DNA of 64,000 bases from Phoronis australis (taxonomy: Eukaryota; Phoronida; Phoronidae), in assembly GCA_002633005.1 (NCBI GenBank), contig NMRA01000155.1:703536-767535 (forward strand), read 5' to 3'. This document shows, piece by piece, positions 1-11,000 of this stretch (position 1 is its first letter; every line of letters starts with the position of its first letter). The notes beneath the pieces are model-generated. The model saw only the letters and a program-made list of their open reading frames with translations. It made no database searches and was not told where the DNA came from. A program made the translations under genes and the position numbers.

Positions 1-234
1 GTGATTGCTGCACAAAACTTAGTGCAGAACAATAGACTAATGTCATTATTTCACGGTGGTAGCGAAATTAAATTAATCACGGAAGAGTGTGCTTTTAAAT
101 GACATGAACTTCGCTCAAGATTTTGTTCAGCTCTCTTTTTACCCAAACTGTTCCACAGCCATATATGAATACAGCCTTGCACCAAGGCTTATGGTGAACA
201 GCTACAGAGAAGCCTGCAACATGGACATCTTTAC

Positions 235-2079
235 CAACCTGCTCCTTCAGAATCTCTTTCATTTTCTTCACATCTTCAATTTGTTTGATGTTGGTAGCGG
301 CAAGTGTCGTCTGCTCCTGACGCCTGATTTCTTCCAGTCGTGCTTTCTCATCGTGATATTGTATTGCCAACTTTTGCAGCTCTTCACCCTCTTTTTTATC
401 AGAAATCTCCTCACGAAGCCTTTCTTTGAGGTGCTCACGAATTCTGAAAAGTTACAAAACATTACTTTTTTACTGCCAAGAGTTTACAAAAATGAATGCA
501 ATAGTTCAGTTTGTCTTCCACAAAGACAATTAGGGGAAACAAATCCATAAAAAATGAGTCCATCAAACAATGGGATTTGTATAATAATATGCAGCAGATG
601 ACTTACTGAGCCTTTTGGAAGCTTGCCAGCTGTTTCCTGTCTTTGATGCGGGATAGTGCCTTAGACTGGTCACTCAGAACACCTTCCTCATACTGACGAC
701 GGGCAAGTTCAAGCCACTCCTTGTCTTGGCCTTCTGTCGCTGCCTCCTTCAGTCGCTTCAGCTCTACCTGGGCATCGCGCTCCTTCAGCACCTCAGTCAA
801 TGTCAGTGCACTCTATTGGTAGAAACATAAAACACAAGATAAGGACTGTTCATTGGGGTAAAATATCAAGTTGCATTATAGTTTGAAAACATTCTACCAA
901 TATTCTCAGGTGAAAATTAAATTAAACTTACTTACCTTCAACCGACTGACCACAAAATATGCACACACTCAGAGTATTTTATTTTAATGATAACTGACAA
1001 ATTAATACGATCTTTTCAGTTTTAATTAATACAACATATTTATTGTACCAATTATGAGTGCAGTCAAACAATGAAATTAGGAAAAATAAAACATATCACC
1101 CAATGACCAACCTATATGTTAAAGCAATGAGGACAGAGCAAGCGGAGAAGAACACCATTTAAAGGTGGCTTAAGCTAGATCAGACAGAAACCTAATGAGT
1201 CTGGTTTGATTTAAGAAAGGACGTCTATCTGAAGAAGCGTCTTCTGCAAAGATTTTGACAACGAGGATGTTGTGCATATACTTACATGGAAGTTCTTCAC
1301 ACGGTCTGTTTGATAGTACTGCTGGGTCTTGGCTTTCTCTATGGCCTCCTTCCGCAGCCTCGCCTGTAGCTTGGCCTCCTCCAGATCAATTTGCTGCTTC
1401 TCTTCTTCGTCTTTTGCTTCACGAATCTTACGCGCCTGCAGCTTCTTCTGACGTGTACCCTGTAGGCAAATATAGGAACTACATGCATGCAGAGGTGCAT
1501 GGGAAATGCTAATTATCATTCAATTAAAAGGTAAAAAAAATCCATTTGGAAACAAAACAAACTGTTTTTATACAGAAATAACGTCATAATGCTGAGGCAC
1601 TTTTTAATGTGCAACTGAAATTCGACTACGGTAGTTGGTATAATTACCAATAAACAGGTTATTCACTCATAAGTAGCTCAATTAAGGCTGTCAAGTTTGA
1701 AAGTATAGGACAATAACTCCTAAGCAGTAGGATTCATTAGAACCACATGACTGCATTATGCATTGGAATAATTATCTTTTAATTGCTATTCTTTAATGAT
1801 GCCTTTACATAAATAGTGTGGTTGTGACAAGTTAGCTGAACCACCAAAAACTCACAGCAATGGTATTCGCCCAATTTTTCACCGTCTCGATGGCATTGTG
1901 ACGCTCCTCGTCTTTCTGTTTACGTAGTTGAGTGCGAGACTGTACCTCTAGCTGTTTCTTATTGAGTTGATACTGAATGCGATCAAAGTCACTTTGTGTC
2001 AAAACAGCAACCTGTCGAAGGTCTGTGCCAGACGGAAGTTGGAAGCCAGACTGCAGTGGCATCTGTTGGCCAGAACTCA
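235..2079 (-). CDS. CFAP210: CFAP210 (CCDC173)-like axonemal protein, N-terminal part, incomplete
   Basis: Four minus-strand exons join in frame: 1856-2079, 1286-1459, 607-812 and about 239-443 (the last donor could instead be at 235). They give about 269 residues of charged, helical, coiled-coil protein of the trichohyalin-plectin-homology type. The opening stretch reads LRQVAVLTQSDFDRIQYQLN, then NWANTIA joined to GTRQKK, which is the pattern of CFAP210. All acceptors end in AG and donors are GTGAGT, GTAAGC/GTAAGT-like or GTTGGT. The family is known as a microtubule inner protein inside ciliary doublet microtubules. The first exon is not identified: exon 1856-2079 begins with two bases that complete a split codon, so at least one exon lies further right. 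The C-terminal half lies left of position 1. The neighbour PHOSPHO2 on the opposite strand supports the call, since the two are adjacent in human too. Confidence 0.85.
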
Positions 2080-2279
2080 CTGAAATATGCAAAAAGCTAT
2101 TTTCCATGTTCTTTAACTGCATCACATCTATTCTGGGGAATGTCTTGAACATCAAAATGTCAATAACCTGTCAATGCTATGAGAGAATGGCATCACAGTA
2201 CAGAACCAAAGTTACATGACACGGATCACAACAATGGCTGTCTCCTTTAACTTTTTCTATCTGGGAGTTTTGATTTCGT

Positions 2280-2770
2280 NTTGGTTCGACGTCAAGACTG
2301 AACAATACTCAAAGAAGGACAAATAGGCTGACTTATGCACGGCAGTAAATATTTTTCTGAATCACAGACGTATTTTTAATTTTCCTCTTTCAATTTGACG
2401 CTATAGTTAAATGGACCTACACTTTTAAGTTACACGACACGACGTTGGACCGACGTCGGACTCAGCACCACATATGATTTCTCGCACCGCGTCGCACCCG
2501 CGTCGGCCCAACGTCAAACGTGCCCGACGCTGAGCCAACGTTGGTCCGACGTCAAGACTGAACAATACTCAAAGTAGGACAAATAGGTTGACTTACACAC
2601 TGCGACTATAAAAAAATAATATCGCAAGCGTCAAATTTACTTGGAAGTGCAATACAGACTTTTAAAAGCCGCATCTCGTAGACCGCCGACCAACGTCGGA
2701 CCAACGTCAAAAAACCGACCGCGACCAATCGACCTCGAGCCAACGAATGGCGACGTCGGCCCAACGTAGT
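2280..2770. repeat. Repeat block rich in CCAACGTC/GACGTTGG motifs
   Basis: The block carries many direct and inverted copies of a GTTGGTCCGACGT-like core. One longer unit, GACGTCAAGACTGAACAA plus about 30 further bases, occurs at about 2288 and again at about 2550 in direct orientation. CpG and CGACGT density is far above the surrounding AT-rich DNA. No open reading frame explains it. It lies just upstream of the first recognised CFAP210 exon. Confidence 0.7.
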
Positions 2771-3359
2771 GATGCTATCTGGGGAGCTTTGAAGGGACTC
2801 GGAAATCGGCATGCTCAAAACTTGGAACAATGACGGTAAGATGTTTCTTTCCAAATTGACTTGGGTTCGAGTTGACCTGAGATAACTTTTCCCTATTACC
2901 ACCAATTGCTTGAAAAGAAAGATTATTGTTTACAATCCGACTCCATTATGTGATTTCTCAATCTTCTCATATCATGGCATGGGGATTTCGAAAATGTATT
3001 ACTTTTAATGCTTGGTTCCTTCTTATTCATAAGTTTTCTAAGGTAAGGGGAAATCAGTCATTTTGCAGTTGTTATGACTTGGATATTGATACTAAACTAG
3101 CCCGGCACAGTCAAAAGCAAAACGAACTGCCACCTGCAATTCAATCGCAATTATGCGTGATCTCTTATGATAGAGATGAAGAAATTCTGATTATATTTAC
3201 CTTTAGATTGACCTTTTCGCCTTCCATGCATAACTGTCGACATCCTAGTCGAGTTTCGATTATAATGGGCTTGTTTAGAGTAAAATCCTCAAGTTAAGAA
3301 TCAAATTTGTCACCTAAAACTGTTGATCTACAAACTTCACACCACTTATCGAGCGTTGT

Positions 3360-3427
3360 CAAGAGAAACAAGATGGTCGCTGGGATATGACGTCACGTTC
3401 GTATAATCAGCGCTTCTAGCGGTAAGA
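3360..3427. promoter_or_regulatory. Candidate bidirectional promoter with a CRE
   Basis: A full palindromic cAMP-response element, TGACGTCA, lies at 3388-3395. An AAGATGGTCGC element resembling a YY1/initiator motif lies at about 3371, and a consensus-like splice donor GGTAAGA follows at 3421-3427. Together these fit the 5' end of a noncoding first exon on the plus strand (PHOSPHO2), with CFAP210 leaving in the other direction. There is no experimental support; this is an inference from motif spacing. Confidence 0.35.
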
Positions 3428-4732
3428 AACTTCTTTAGAAAAAAGATGCAGCTGCTGCAGAGTTGACAGGTTACGCCAGTGTTGTTTAATGTAAAGATAT
3501 GCGTTAACTGAAAATGTTTCGGTGAGAGGCAGCGGTCCTTTTGACGACCAAAATCATGAGTTTTTATGCTGGTAGTGGCACTGGTCGGATATTATAATGG
3601 TCCCTGGCGTGCGTTCAGTAGACGCTAGTACCTACGCTAGGACCTAGCTAAAACCTAGTCGAAGTCACGTGTTTTCATTTGAAATACACGGCAATATCTC
3701 ACGTAATCTCGCGAAGTCTTGCTTTTTAGCGAGGTGTTAGCGTTACTGAACGGGAGGCTGGACTTGGTCGGTGGAGAACCAGCAAATGCTCCTCTGAATA
3801 ACACCCCGTTGTGCTATTCAGTGATTGCCTAGGTTCTCTATCGGGTACCAGGATATCCGGTCAGTGCCGTCATGTTCATCACCAGGTCCCTTGTTCACCT
3901 GAGCAGGAATCATTTCAGAAAAAAACATGATTGGGACTGTACGTTTTGGGCCAATTATCCCTGCTCAAGATGGAAAGGTCAACCTGCTGAAAAATTTGCT
4001 ATGCCCCCGCTCAGTCACCATGCGCCAGTGACCATGGTACACCATCACCCTCATCGACTCTGCCTTAAGTAGCCCGCAGAACCAATGTCTTTCTGCTGTT
4101 TCAAAGCGTGGAATTTCACATGCTTTTTTACATATTGGGATTGCTGTCCTAACTGCATGGTTCCCATTCAGTCAGCCCCCATCTAAAGCCTTCGATCGCC
4201 GTCATAACATTAAATCCTCATGAGAGACCGTCTGGAGTTGTCAAAGGGGCAACTATGGATGGTCTGGGATCAAGAGAAAATCATGCACTGATCTATTTGG
4301 CCGATTGCATTTTATTGCCCGTAAAGTTATAATGGTTTGATGAGCTCCACTTGAAGAAACATGACTTGCATTATCTCCTAGACGTTCAATGACCCCCAAC
4401 CTGTGACTGGACAAAGCCTTTTCAAATTAGTGTACATGTAAGCCGGTGGAGCGTGTATGAGACCCCTGGGGTCCCATTCAAGTCCTCACGACAATTCCAC
4501 GTTATGGTAGGGTCTCTTTCGGAAACAAGGTTCAAAAGGGGCTCTTTTGAAATTGGATTTTCATGGTTTGTACTTTTGCATTCAATTAAGTTGGCAAGAT
4601 GCCGATTATTTTCTTATTTTTTATCTTTAGACACAGTTTATAATTCAATTAAATCACCAACAGATGCGTCGTCACACTTCAGCTGCCTACAAACTGAAAC
4701 CTTTAAGCCTGGTTACTGTCATACAAGTTTCT

Positions 4733-4978
4733 AAAAGAGCCCCATGTTACTTGTTTCCTTAAGACCACGCTCAGGGAGCTTTTTGGGTGTGGTCTTTTAA
4801 GTAAAATTGAGTTTTTTAAGAGTCCTCAGGTAACTGTTTGGCAAAGTTTTGTTCCAAAAGAGCCCCACTCACTAATTGTTTCCGTAAGGCCTGATGCTCA
4901 GGGAGCCTTTTTCGAAGTCGTCTTTTAAGCAAAATTGACTTGAATTCTAGGAGTCCTCAGGTAAATGTTAGGTAATTT
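4733..4978. repeat. Two-copy tandem repeat, unit about 120 bp
   Basis: Two diverged direct copies lie at about 4733-4854 and 4857-4978. Each starts with AGAGCCCCA, contains TCAGGGAGC followed by GTC(T)TTTTAAG and AAAATTGA, and ends with GAGTCCTCAGGTAA. The preceding sequence at about 4535 also contains a related AAAGGGGCTCTTTTG motif, so an older third copy is possible. Confidence 0.75.
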
Positions 4979-5875
4979 TTTGTTTGACTGTGCAGTCATG
5001 GATACAGGATTTTGTCTTGGTGGGTTCAACATACTGGCTGTTTGAAAGTCCTTTCTTTACAGCAATGCAAAAAGTACTGGACAGGAGGTACCCCTTTGGA
5101 TTCGCACTTGTGGCTTTTTTGAATAACTACAGTGAATGCATCTACGGCCTATGTACACTAACCTGACCCAGTCCTGCTCTAAGTTTCAGTGTTTCTTAAT
5201 GTTGAACTTTTTATTGCAGGTTAACCAGAAAAGCAAAGAGTTTGCTTTCAAGACAGATACAGTAGGTAGCCTTTGTGTCACCTCTTACCATACCTCATTA
5301 GAAAGTTGGCCTGGGTTCCGACTGTGTGTATTTCGTCAATGGATTTGTACATAGATTGTGGAAGACAGAATGCTTCGATATCAGGAGCACTGATGACTGG
5401 TGTAGCTTCTTTTATTTGGGTCAGGACAATCAACGCATTAGGAATGACTTCAAGACAATATAATACTGGATGAAATAAATTAAACCATCATGGAATAAAC
5501 CTGTAAATTCTTTGATCTGTTTGACTTATAAAGTTTAATTCCCTGCAAAAGATTATGTTGGAATAGCTTTTTTTCAAAAAAGTACTATAACTATCAGCCA
5601 AAAATAATGTCATCGTTTCAGTTTTCTTGACCCAGGGTTGTATCAATGGTTGGTTTATGACCTGTGAGCTCTAACAAAAGATCACAAGAATGCTTAACAA
5701 TAGACTAGTAGGTTGTTTTCTGCTCTTGGAAGCCGCTGTCTTGGGTTGCAGCTGCACGGGGGATATTTGTAATATAATAAATTAAAACAATATGTAAATA
5801 TACACAACACCCCTTCCTGGTACCTGTTTTGAATCACCATAGTTTGAATACACAGGATAGTTGAGAAATATTCTG

Positions 5876-5882
5876 TTTTTAG
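5876..5882 (+). promoter_or_regulatory. Splice acceptor in front of PHOSPHO2 start codon
   Basis: A pyrimidine run ending TTTTTAG lies 10 bases before the ATG at 5893. It places the PHOSPHO2 start at the beginning of a second exon and implies a separate 5'-untranslated exon upstream. Confidence 0.6.
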
Positions 5883-5892
5883 GCATTCCAAC

Positions 5893-6636
5893 ATGGCAAA
5901 AAGGACTACTTCTCTGATTGCACTTGATTTTGATCACACTGTGGTGGATGAAAACACTGACGTGGAGGTACAAAAGCTGGCACCAGGTGGCGCTATACCC
6001 ACTGAGCTGAAAAGCACCTATAAGAGCAGTGGATGGACCAAGTTCATGGGTAATATATTCCGTTATTTACATCAGCATGGGGTAGGACCACAAGACATTC
6101 TGCAACTGATGGCCGACATCCGTTTTACAGACGGAATGAAGGAACTGTTGTATTATTGTGCGGAAAAGAAGTATGAAGTCATTATAATTTCAGACTCCAA
6201 CTCTGTGTTCATTGATCATATTTTGGACGTGCACAAGTTGAAGCCTATAGTTCATTCAGTCTACACAAATCCGGCTCAGTTTAACGAGGAAGGGCTTTTG
6301 GAAATAGACTTCTACCATGTTCAGGACTGGTGTGATTTGAGTACAGAGAATTTATGTAAGGGACACATTCTAGAGTCACACGTTAAAGAGAGGCAAGCTG
6401 GCGATGTGACCTTTGACCGCATTGTCTACATTGGTGATGGGGGAAACGATCTGTGCCCTTGCCTCAGGCTTTCAGAAAATGACTTAGCGTGTGCACGGAA
6501 AGGCTTCAAGCTAATTGAGAAGTTGGGTTGTGTGCAAGGTGGAAAAAAGGAAACAGTTCCTGAGCTTAAGGCACAAGTGCTGGGTTGGGAAACAGGACTT
6601 GATATTGTGCAGGCTATCCAGCCAAAAACTTTATGA
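5893..6636 (+). CDS. PHOSPHO2: PHOSPHO2-type pyridoxal phosphate phosphatase (HAD family)
   Basis: A 247-residue protein in one coding exon; human PHOSPHO2 is 241 residues. It is a haloacid-dehalogenase-type phosphatase. Motif I is D12-F-D14-H-T16 (nucleophile Asp12, general acid Asp14), motif II is the serine in IIISDSNS near 107-114, and the metal-binding motif IV is YIGDGGNDLCP near 186-196. The cap region with WTKFMG near 48-53 is also typical. Vertebrate PHOSPHO2 removes phosphate from pyridoxal 5'-phosphate; PHOSPHO1 acts on phosphocholine and phosphoethanolamine, and substrate cannot be told apart here by eye. The start is the first ATG after a TTTTTAG acceptor at 5876-5882, so a noncoding 5' exon is spliced on, as in vertebrates. 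It is head-to-head with CFAP210 and tail-to-tail with PHGDH. Confidence 0.93.
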   Translation: MAKRTTSLIALDFDHTVVDENTDVEVQKLAPGGAIPTELKSTYKSSGWTKFMGNIFRYLHQHGVGPQDILQLMADIRFTDGMKELLYYCAEKKYEVIIISDSNSVFIDHILDVHKLKPIVHSVYTNPAQFNEEGLLEIDFYHVQDWCDLSTENLCKGHILESHVKERQAGDVTFDRIVYIGDGGNDLCPCLRLSENDLACARKGFKLIEKLGCVQGGKKETVPELKAQVLGWETGLDIVQAIQPKTL

Positions 6637-6954
6637 AGTCACGTGGTTAGTCTTTACCCGGATTTTCCATTGGTAAGCCCATGGGCATGTATTTGGAAAA
6701 TGAAAATTTTCAGGCGTTTTAGCAACATCAAATGAACGCCTGGGCGTATATTCGGAAAAAGGTGGCGTGTAAACGGAGTCAGTTTTGCTGACTTTGATAT
6801 GTTTTACTAAAAACTACTGTTTTTTAAATTTTATGTTTATAAATGCATAGTTCTCAAACATCTTGTTCGTTTTTATAATGGATAAATTCTCCATCAAAAC
6901 TGAATTTGTTACAAAAAGTTGACTGGGAGTAGGCTTTTAAGAGGAAATCTTCCC

Positions 6955-6960
6955 AATAAA
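6955..6960 (+). terminator. Candidate polyadenylation signal of PHOSPHO2
   Basis: An AATAAA hexamer lies about 320 bases after the PHOSPHO2 stop codon and is the first one downstream that I see. The RNA end itself cannot be seen. Confidence 0.45.
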
Positions 6961-8081
6961 CGCCCCACTATCTGGACACTTGACCCCAGAAGTTGTAACA
7001 CCAAATTAATGCTCTGTTTTTTGTTTGTTTGAAAATCGAATCAGTAAAGTGGTAAAACGATGCAGTTTTTTTTCTTATTGTTTGACAACTCACACTTTTC
7101 AAATGCTTGCCTTTGTGCAGCTTTTCCTAAAAAAAGACCTTGATTTGAATTATTCTGTGACGCTGGTTTCAAAATGTTTCTGGTAGACTCTAGAATTATG
7201 AACAGATGCTTTTTTGGCCATATGGTTACTGATTACTTTGGTTTGTAAATTTTCTTGAAATTGAAGAATTGACATACAGTACAAGACTAATCACTAGACA
7301 AAATACCGTTTCACAGTAATGACGGCCAATTCTTTTAAAAGCAAAAAATACCGTTAAAAACTGATTACAAAATGACTTGGCCACTAAAACCAATTGTCCC
7401 CTTCATTCAGCATCACGAGGGAAGGCTTCTGAAGGTGAATTTGGCTTCTAACCAGCCATCATGACAGATTATTCTAGGTCATTTTTTCTGATTACTTTTG
7501 GCTTGTATTGTATCTATTACAAACCTCAAGCCATCTTTTACCATTGCTTTGATTTGCCTTAGGGCGTAATCCTTTGTTTTAATGCAAATTTATGTTCCTA
7601 ATTACATGTGATAAAACTAATTAATAGTCCACCAATTGCTTCAACAGAAAGATTCACTGGCGCTAAGCTGAAATATTTCAAGTTAAGTTGGTTATCTGAG
7701 TCAACGTTAGTAATTGTAGCACTGCCTTGTAGTGTTCGTGTGTGTGTCACTTAATGCTTTTAAATTTTTTCCTGATTCAAAAAATAATGTAATGTTTGTT
7801 AAAAGAGGAAAACAACACCATATATCCGACACTTTATGGTCCATGTATTGTATCCATAGTCAGCTGCCCATCACAGCTGTCACACAGCTACGAAATAGGG
7901 TTAAAATAATCTACTTTTCAGCAGCACGTTACTGATCACATTCCTCCAAGGTGCATGCTGTTGCTGTGAAAAAGGAAATGAACACAAGGCGTGTTCCAGC
8001 TTTATGAAACCTGCGGTTCAACATTGAAGAGTCCCTGCTTGGTGATGTGTATCTTCATTAATCTCTCAATCAGTTGTAACT
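6961..8081. other. Convergent intergenic region PHOSPHO2/PHGDH
   Basis: AT-rich DNA between two genes that converge. It must hold the PHGDH 3' untranslated region on the minus strand. No coding exon or structured repeat is apparent, apart from a short stretch near 7630 (CCAATTGCTTCAACAGAAAG) that resembles one near 2900. Confidence 0.5.
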
Positions 8082-11000
8082 TCAGAGGCAAACTTGTTGG
8101 ACATAGTCAACATGAAGGTTTAAGACGTCCACATTGTCAACTGAGGTTGCTAGCTGCATGATGCCCCAGGTCTCATTATTCGACGTCTCGGAACATGCGT
8201 AGGACAAGATGGTAGCATTATTCCCAGCCAAGGCTCCTGTGGCAAGAAAAACAAAGTCTGAATAAAATTATATTTTTGTCCCGGTGGTGAATTGTTATAT
8301 CAAGCTTTATATGGGATATAAACAAAATTCTTAATTCTTTATCTGCATAAAAGAACGTGTTCATCAAGTTGATTGTCCACCCACAACCAAAGTTTTCTTC
8401 AAACAAGCCTGGCTGTATATAAAATATCACTTCAGGGAACAAAGGTCAAACCCAGATTGACGCCCGGGTGAACTGTACATGTATATTTGGAAGTGACAGA
8501 TATATGCTCAGGTATATCAACACTAAAGCCACATGGACACTGGACAGAGATGACACATTAGGCTTCGTACTGTTACTTCAAATGTGCATTGAACGAGTCC
8601 TCACCAGAAAGGCTATGTAAAGTTGTCTTTTAATGATTCGTGAGGCCATGTCAGTTACCCGGGTAACAGATTCATGTTACTGTGATTTTTTGAATAATGT
8701 GTCTTAGGACTCAGGTTCAAAGTTAGCATAAGCTGTAACTTTACTTTTTCTGGTCAAGTTTGAGGCTTCAAAAACAAATTGGGGATATTTTTACTATAAA
8801 AACAGATTCACCATTGGTAACACACAAATACGTATAAAATATGCTTCAGTGAAGTCGGGCAAGGTTGGTTGGCAAAATGAGCCAACTAAACCATGAGAGC
8901 TGGTAATTCCACGCTCAGCATGATGCTATCCATTTTCACAGCTGGAAACTTGGCAAAGTTGAGATGTGCACAAATCAAAGTAAGGAGGGCAGATTCATCC
9001 ACTATTGTGGTTTTCAAACTGGCCATATTTGCGTAATGTGTAATGTGCACCCACTCCTGAACAAGTGGGTGCATAATTAGAAGAGAATCCACAACATATT
9101 TTGAGTTGAATCTACCCAAAAAGCATGCAGAAAACACTTTGTCACTATTATCAAAGCAAATAATTTAAGTGAAGATTAAGACACACCTGCCACTGCAGAT
9201 AACACTTGGTTGTTGGCCTGTGCTCTGTAAAGAACAGTGTGGCCTGACAGTTGAACACCTCGAGGGAATTTGGCACCATTCAGCTCAAACAGCAATGGGG
9301 TGCCCCCTGCAGCAGAACCAACTAATTGGTGAATAGCGCCACCTGGCTGCTGCACTGTCACTGAACAAGCACTGGTGTGAGGTGACGGGCACACAGTCTG
9401 ATGGTCCGTAGAAATCTGAAAATGAGATCTAAGTTTAATATACATAATCAAAAGAAATTGGCGCGAAATTGTTGCCTCCCAAAACGTCACTTCCAGAGTA
9501 AAGGACAAATAATTAACTTACGAAAAGCTGTAATTAAGTGAAAAATGTGTCTGGGATAATCAAAAAACCTTATTTTTGCTAAAAATGACATAAAAAAGGT
9601 TGCCTTTTCCTTTAAGTGGAATGGCTCAAATGAACTATTAAATTTACACAAAGTCCTTCCCTTCTCCTAATATCGCTGTCACTCTGGCACTCATCAGACC
9701 AACAGGTGGCAAATTAACCTGACTAATCCATATTTACAAACTTCATCTCCAAGCCATGAATGGCTCAAATACACTATTCTACATTATTTAAATTTGTACA
9801 GCATTCTTCAACTCTGCTAACATCGCCGACACTCTGTGGCACTGATCTTGACCAATAGGTGGCAAATTGACCAGATGAATCAATATTTGCTATTAACTTC
9901 ATCTCCAAGCCATCTTGTATTTCACACTCCCACCTTCACATGGCCATCCACTTAGTAACCAACAACTTATAGGAATTAGGTTACTATGGTCATAAAACTG
10001 AGCTTGTGTAACTTTTAGGAAGTGTGTATTGCCAATGTTCACTTTGTTTATAGGACAACATGCTCAGTGAGTGTGGCGCACTATATGCAAGACAATACCA
10101 GTTCAGGGAAAGAAAATGATATACACAAGTAAAGACCTTCTCACCTGCAGTCCCATTTCTTTAGCTATTGCAGGTGAATTGATAAGGTTCAGGCCATTAT
10201 TGGTGACTGGTTTCAGCAGACCAGACAGTACAGCAGCAGACATGTAAGAACCAGCATTGGACATGCTGTCACCTGGTGGACAGATGGAAACTATAGCAAC
10301 CAATATTGAGACTTGATATATGAACCGTAAAATATGTCATGGAAATACACACCACAAATAAGTGCTCACAAAATAAAACAACATTGACTTATCAATAAAT
10401 TTTACTTATATTAAGACTTCATACCAAATATCTATCAGGACTGAAACATAACCAAAAGCTATTACAAAGAACTATGAATTGCCAAAAATGTTTTTTGACA
10501 AGCAGTGTAGTCTTTCAACATTCTGTTTAAGGGCTGTTCCAGTAAAATCTGTATGGGAGGGGGGAAGGCACCTTTTTTTCGCACCCACCACCCATATTTT
10601 TCATTTATTTCTTCAGCCTACCACCCGTAATTTTTTATAAATTTGAAATGCAACCACCAGTATTTTTTTTTGTTCTTGTGGTTGTCTGCACAGGCGCTTG
10701 AGTTTATCTGTTCCTCCATCACCACTAACGTCATTCATTACTAAGAAAACAAATGTTTCTTATAATTATATGGTTATTAGCCATCGAGAAATTCGAGCAC
10801 CTGTGGTTAAATGGTGTTTTGGGCATGCCAGTGAGGAGATCGGAGGGAGTGAAAAAGTCGAAGCTCTTTGCAAGTTCCATTTTTGTTTCAGTTTTTGATT
10901 CTGTAGGGATTGTTTATAAAATTTACTAAAATTACCCACCATCAAACATTTATGGCCCAATGAAACAACAACGACCTGTAAATTTTAATTTTTTTGAAAT

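Larger units (their letters stand above)
2771..5880. other. Intergenic or 5'-untranslated region between CFAP210 and PHOSPHO2
   Basis: No recognisable coding exon was found. It must contain the missing first exon of CFAP210 and the 5' noncoding exon(s) of PHOSPHO2. Possible noncoding exons are suggested by a GTAAGA donor at 3422 and a TTTTTATTGCAG acceptor at about 5219. A 66-codon frame at 3872-4072 and a 123-codon frame at 2926-3297 match nothing I recognise. Confidence 0.5.

Noticed and set aside
3872-4072. 66-codon frame and an overlapping frame reading GTVRFGPIIPAQ
   Set aside because: Both are short, in overlapping frames, and match no family I recognise; more likely 5' leader or intergenic DNA.
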